Shown here piece after piece: positions 5,030 to 6,946 of a stretch of 6,946 nucleotides of DNA (position 1 is its first letter; every line of letters starts with the position of its first letter). Under the pieces are notes generated by a model, which searched no databases, had not been told where the DNA came from, and was given only the letters and a program-made list of their open reading frames with translations. The position numbers were made by a program, and so were the translations under genes. The stretch lies in contig JAPTWR010000138.1 in the NCBI GenBank assembly GCA_028065135.1, forward strand, positions 1 through 6,946, written 5' to 3'. This DNA comes from Acidithiobacillus sp. (GTDB taxonomy: Bacteria; Pseudomonadota; Gammaproteobacteria; Acidithiobacillales; Acidithiobacillaceae).

Positions 5030-5404
5030 ATGGAAAGACCTAAACAGATTTCACGCCGCAGTTGGATAAAAATAACTACTGCGACCATTGTGGCGGTCAC
5101 CACATACCCCTTTGCCGGGGCAATGGCCCACGCGGCGACGCGCAAGAAGATCGCAAAAGCAGTCGTCCATTACCAGGACCACCCAAGTGGGCACAAGATG
5201 TGCGGGATGTGCATACATTTCATCCCGACTGGCGGGGTCGCCGGACACGGAATGATGGGTGGTAAGGGGTCGGAGATGATGGGAAATATGCACAACATGG
5301 GACCGGAGATGATGAAGGACGGGACCTGCCAGCTTGTGGAGGGACGAATTAACCCGAAGGGTTACTGCATTTTGTACTCACCCGTACCGTCTGTCGATTC
5401 GTAA
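5030..5404 (+). CDS. Tat-exported HiPIP (Iro-like) with Met-rich insertion
   Basis: HiPIPs carry one [4Fe-4S] cluster and move electrons in the periplasm; Iro of Acidithiobacillus is a related protein proposed to act in iron or sulfur oxidation. The 124-residue precursor has a twin-arginine motif (SRRSWIK, 8-14), a hydrophobic stretch, and a likely cut after AHA (33-35). The HiPIP core follows: AVVHYQDHPSGHKMCGMC with Cys58 and Cys61, then Cys100, and Cys113 after exactly twelve residues (QLVEGRINPKGY), as in Iro. Iro has 8 residues between cysteines two and three; here there are 38. The extra segment is rich in Met (eight at 75-95), Gly and His, possibly metal-binding or flexible. Tyr112 replaces the usual Trp before the last Cys. 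It is flanked by TA genes and lacks obvious respiratory partners, so it may be acquired cargo. Confidence 0.88.
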   Translation: MERPKQISRRSWIKITTATIVAVTTYPFAGAMAHAATRKKIAKAVVHYQDHPSGHKMCGMCIHFIPTGGVAGHGMMGGKGSEMMGNMHNMGPEMMKDGTCQLVEGRINPKGYCILYSPVPSVDS

Positions 5405-5544
5405 GCCTTCACCGTCCAGCATTCAAAGTCCTGACCTTCTACCCGGTAGACGATCCGCCCATCGTCGCCCGAAACGCTGCGGCGCAGGGCATCACTCGCC
5501 CGCCTTCCCCTTCGGTGTCCTGGTGGCCTTCTCGGGGTTCTTGA
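5405..5544. other. Region without a convincing gene; minus-strand fragments
   Basis: No plus-strand gene is seen between the HiPIP and brnT relic. On the minus strand a frame reads ALRRSVSGDDGRIVYRVEGQ and then DFECWTVKAYES from about 5490 down to a TAA at 5364-5362, inside the 3' end of the HiPIP gene. It resembles protein-coding sequence and faintly recalls the end of a RelE-fold toxin, but it has no start. A second frame (VKNPEKATRTPKGKAGE) joins at about 5494. This may be another decayed gene, but the assignment is weak. Confidence 0.3.
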
Positions 5545-5706
5545 CGAGAATATGGTGAATCCCGCTATGTTGGGACTGGTCGCATAGATGGAAGGGCGAT
5601 GGTCGTTGTTTACACCAACAGGAGCGCAAACGTCGTCCGGATCATCTCATTGCGAAAGGCTAATAGCCGGGACACTCGATCTTATGAAAACGCAACAAAT
5701 GAATAA
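5545..5706 (+). pseudogene. brnT: brnT toxin, 5'-truncated remnant
   Basis: An in-frame stop at 5542-5544 is followed by REYGESRYVGTGRIDGRAMV, then VVYTNRSANVVRIISLRKAN and SRDTRSYENATNE, with a TAA at 5704-5706. This is the C-terminal half of BrnT, a RelE-fold RNase of about 90 residues: the YGE.R..G.G.....VV.VYT....V.RIIS.RKA pattern is plain. The N-terminal half, including the usual FEWD...N..KHG region, is missing and no suitable start codon precedes it. The toxin is therefore expected to be inactive. Its end overlaps the brnA start, as in intact brnTA operons. Confidence 0.82.
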
Positions 5707-6007
5707 GCCTGCAGTTATTACGCGGACCGTAGGAGTTGATAATCAGGAAACTTCCCAGACTGACTGGAATCGTTTGGACGCGTTGGGTGATGATGACATC
5801 GATTATAGTGATGCGCCCGAGCTGGGTGCCGACTTCTGGAAAGAAGCAAAAGTTCTAGATCATGGTGCTAAAAAACCTATAACCATAAGAGTCGATCAAG
5901 ATGTTATTACTTGGTTCAAGTCCCGCGGTGGGCGCTACCAAGTCTTGATGAACCAGGTTCTGCGCCAGTACATGGAGAGTCTGGAGAAGCATGGACAGAG
6001 TAAGTAG
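5684..6007 (+). CDS. brnA: BrnA-family antitoxin
   Basis: The protein is 107 residues. BrnA proteins neutralise BrnT and repress the brnTA promoter. The acidic linker DDDIDYSDAPELGADFW (36-52) and the ribbon-helix-helix part are typical of the family: KKPITIRVDQDVITWFKSRG (63-82), then YQVLMNQVLRQYMES. I place the start at the ATG 5684, which overlaps the brnT remnant by 23 bases; the ATG at 5699 (MNKPAVITRT) is a near-equal alternative. Neither has a clear ribosome binding site, as expected for coupled translation. The in-frame upstream reading from 5588 is only brnT read in another frame. With its toxin truncated, this antitoxin is an orphan and its expression now depends on whatever promoter was left upstream. 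Confidence 0.87.
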   Translation: MKTQQMNKPAVITRTVGVDNQETSQTDWNRLDALGDDDIDYSDAPELGADFWKEAKVLDHGAKKPITIRVDQDVITWFKSRGGRYQVLMNQVLRQYMESLEKHGQSK

Positions 6008-6134
6008 ATAATGGTCGCGTTGTGGGCTACGCCAAGGCCCAAAGGGTGCCATTGCCCAAATTCGAGATGTTCTTCGGTCTTCACAGAAATAATAGCCTGC
6101 GATTATCGATAACTTTTCCGCCCCTGTGGATTAG
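6008..6134. other. Intergenic stretch before repeat B
   Basis: No gene is seen. A 10-bp perfect palindrome, TTATCGATAA, lies at 6103-6112. The bases just before the repeat (GTGGATTAGA) loosely resemble those before copy A (GTGGATATAG), so the repeat may reach slightly further left with a small indel. Confidence 0.4.
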
Positions 6135-6260
6135 AAGGAGCGCCCACTTACCGCCTACGGCGCCGGGCGCGAACATTCTCCCGGCGGGGACCTGCAAGGT
6201 CCCCCTATCCGCGCCTTCGGCTTGCCGGGTCGACCCGCCTTTGGGGACTTCGCGCCCCCC
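6135..6260. repeat. 126-bp structured direct repeat, copy B
   Basis: It matches 4643-4768 at a constant offset of 1492 bases. The mismatches are A at 6207 and G at 6254. The 8-bp stem (6186-6204) and the 12-bp palindrome (6226-6237) are conserved. It joins sharply to a gene remnant at 6261, whereas copy A joins to a different sequence, so one boundary is a recombination or insertion point. Confidence 0.9.
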
Positions 6261-6443
6261 AACGACTACGCGCAGCGCACCGCCCGCTATGCCCACAGCA
6301 CCGCCAGCGACCGGCAAGCCACCGACCTTGGCAAGTACCGGCAGCAGTGGGAGAAGCTGGAAGGGCGGGATCTTCCCCGCCAGCAGGAGCAGACCAAGGC
6401 GCAGACGATCAAACGCGACCATTCGCCAGGGATGAGTCGCTAG
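6261..6443 (+). pseudogene. 3' remnant of an unidentified gene
   Basis: Sixty codons read NDYAQRTARYAHSTASDRQ, then ATDLGKYRQQWEKLEGRD, and end with HSPGMSR and a TAG at 6441-6443. The segment is highly charged and likely helical, unlike the low-complexity repeat that precedes it in the same frame. No start belongs to it, because the frame enters directly from repeat B. The composition recalls C-terminal tails of plasmid mobilisation or DNA-processing proteins, but I cannot name the family. Confidence 0.5.
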
Positions 6444-6458
6444 CTATTGTGCTTCGTT

Positions 6459-6491
6459 TGAGCTACAATTAAGGCTCATTCTGATAGGAGG
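6459..6491 (+). promoter_or_regulatory. relB promoter elements, operator and RBS
   Basis: A good -10 box, TACAAT (6464-6469), lies inside an inverted repeat TGAGC-N10-GCTCA (6459-6478), a likely site for RelB-type autorepression. No strong -35 is visible. TAGGAGG (6485-6491) is the ribosome binding site for the ATG at 6499. Confidence 0.55.
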
Positions 6492-6498
6492 CTAGATC

Positions 6499-6759
6499 AT
6501 GGCTGCAACTGCATTTGTCCGGGCGCGGATTGATGAAACGCTGAAAAATGAAGCGGCCGCTGTGTTGGCCGACATGGGCCTGACCGTTTCCGACGTGGTG
6601 CGCATCGCGCTGACCAAGATCGCCAAGGAAAAGGCTTTGCCGTTCGAGATGCGCGTACCCAATGCGTTGACGGCGAAAACGCTGGCGAATAGCGAGCGTG
6701 GCGAGGATGTTCACCACGCCAAGGATGCTGACGACCTGTTCAACCAGTTAGGCATCTGA
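6499..6759 (+). CDS. RelB/DinJ-family antitoxin
   Basis: The protein is 86 residues, the normal length. The N-terminal RHH domain reads AFVRARIDETLKNEAAAVLA, then DMGLTVSDVVRIALTKIAKE, matching RelB/DinJ proteins that hold YafQ or RelE toxins. The C-terminal half (ALPFEMRVPN, then DVHHAKDADDLFNQLGI) is the toxin-wrapping part. The ATG at 6499 follows a TAGGAGG site by seven bases. The stop TGA shares a base with the next ATG. The toxin behind it is cut short, so this antitoxin probably has no active partner here. DinJ-like proteins can also repress other genes and could serve as anti-addiction factors. Confidence 0.88.
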   Translation: MAATAFVRARIDETLKNEAAAVLADMGLTVSDVVRIALTKIAKEKALPFEMRVPNALTAKTLANSERGEDVHHAKDADDLFNQLGI

Positions 6760-6818
6760 TGCGACAGCCCGACTATTCCGGTCAGTGGATGAGGAAATAT
6801 CAACGTAATGTCTCATAA
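6759..6818 (+). pseudogene. yafQ-like toxin, N-terminal remnant (19 codons)
   Basis: The ATG at 6759-6761 overlaps the relB stop as TGATG and reads MRQPDYSGQWMRKYQRNVS, then TAA at 6816-6818. The opening (..DYSG.....Y.R) fits the first strand and helix of YafQ-type toxins, which are about 90 residues. After this the similarity is lost, and no frame downstream to the window end continues a RelE fold. All catalytic residues are missing. Confidence 0.65.
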
Positions 6819-6889
6819 TAGCCCCTCACCGGCACCCGTAGAATCCAGCAGAATCAGGCCATCTGCCCAGCGGAGATCAGTGCCCACGA

Positions 6890-6910
6890 GACAGAATGCG
6901 CTATTCTGTC
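6890..6910. repeat. Perfect inverted repeat, 8-bp arms
   Basis: GACAGAAT and ATTCTGTC are separated by GCGCT. There is no T-run on the plus strand. A minus-strand frame across it reads SIGQNSAFCLVGTDLRWADG, then LILLDSTGAGEGLL and a stop near 6818; it looks protein-like but is unidentified and enters from near the window edge. The repeat may be a regulatory site or the end of the element that truncated yafQ. Confidence 0.45.
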
Positions 6911-6946
6911 CGATGCTTATGCCGCGCCGTAGGCATACTCAATGGT

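Noticed and set aside
6081..6422. Minus-strand 113-codon frame across repeat B and the gene remnant
   Set aside because: It is antisense to the charged plus-strand remnant and passes through the repeat; hydrophobic runs come from reading Gln/Lys codons backwards.

Overview
The window looks like an accessory island from an acidophilic iron/sulfur-oxidising proteobacterium, most likely Acidithiobacillus or a close relative. The main pointer is a Tat-exported high-potential iron-sulfur protein (HiPIP) whose cysteine framework resembles Acidithiobacillus Iro. I assign this by recognition only; no ribosomal or other marker gene is present. Almost everything else is type II toxin-antitoxin (TA) material, much of it broken.

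Layout, positions 1-4431, all on the minus strand and so read from high to low coordinates. A complete tacA-tacT pair (RHH antitoxin and GNAT toxin, 4431-3616) is followed by a decayed ORF (3615-3434), an orphan CopG-type antitoxin (3404-3132) and a 46-bp shard of a tacT-like gene. Next come a complete Phd-VapC pair (3000-2333) with a clear promoter/operator, a tnpB C-terminal relic (2325-2201), and a complete mazE-mazF pair (2055-1503). After these are an orphan HigA-type antitoxin (1320-997), a degraded second copy of the mazE/mazF junction (975-734), and a three-gene overlapping set: Phd antitoxin, 40-residue ORF and GNAT acetyltransferase. The acetyltransferase runs off the left edge.

Positions 4432-5029 hold no convincing gene. 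They contain a candidate tacAT operator, the first copy of a 126-bp structured repeat, a minus-strand terminator-like hairpin and the HiPIP promoter region.

Positions 5030-6818 are on the plus strand: HiPIP (5030-5404), a 5'-truncated brnT with an intact brnA (5545-6007), the second copy of the 126-bp repeat (6135-6260), a 3' gene relic (6261-6443), and an intact relB followed by a yafQ-like toxin that stops after 19 codons. The two repeats are direct, differ at only two positions, and bracket the HiPIP-brnTA segment.

At least seven TA families are represented. Three pairs look complete (tacAT, phd-vapC, mazEF). In the others the antitoxin survives while the toxin is missing or truncated. 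The two mazEF copies, the tacT shard, the tnpB relic and the bracketing repeats suggest repeated recombination and insertion. The HiPIP is unusual because a Met/Gly/His-rich loop of about 30 residues is inserted between its second and third cluster cysteines.
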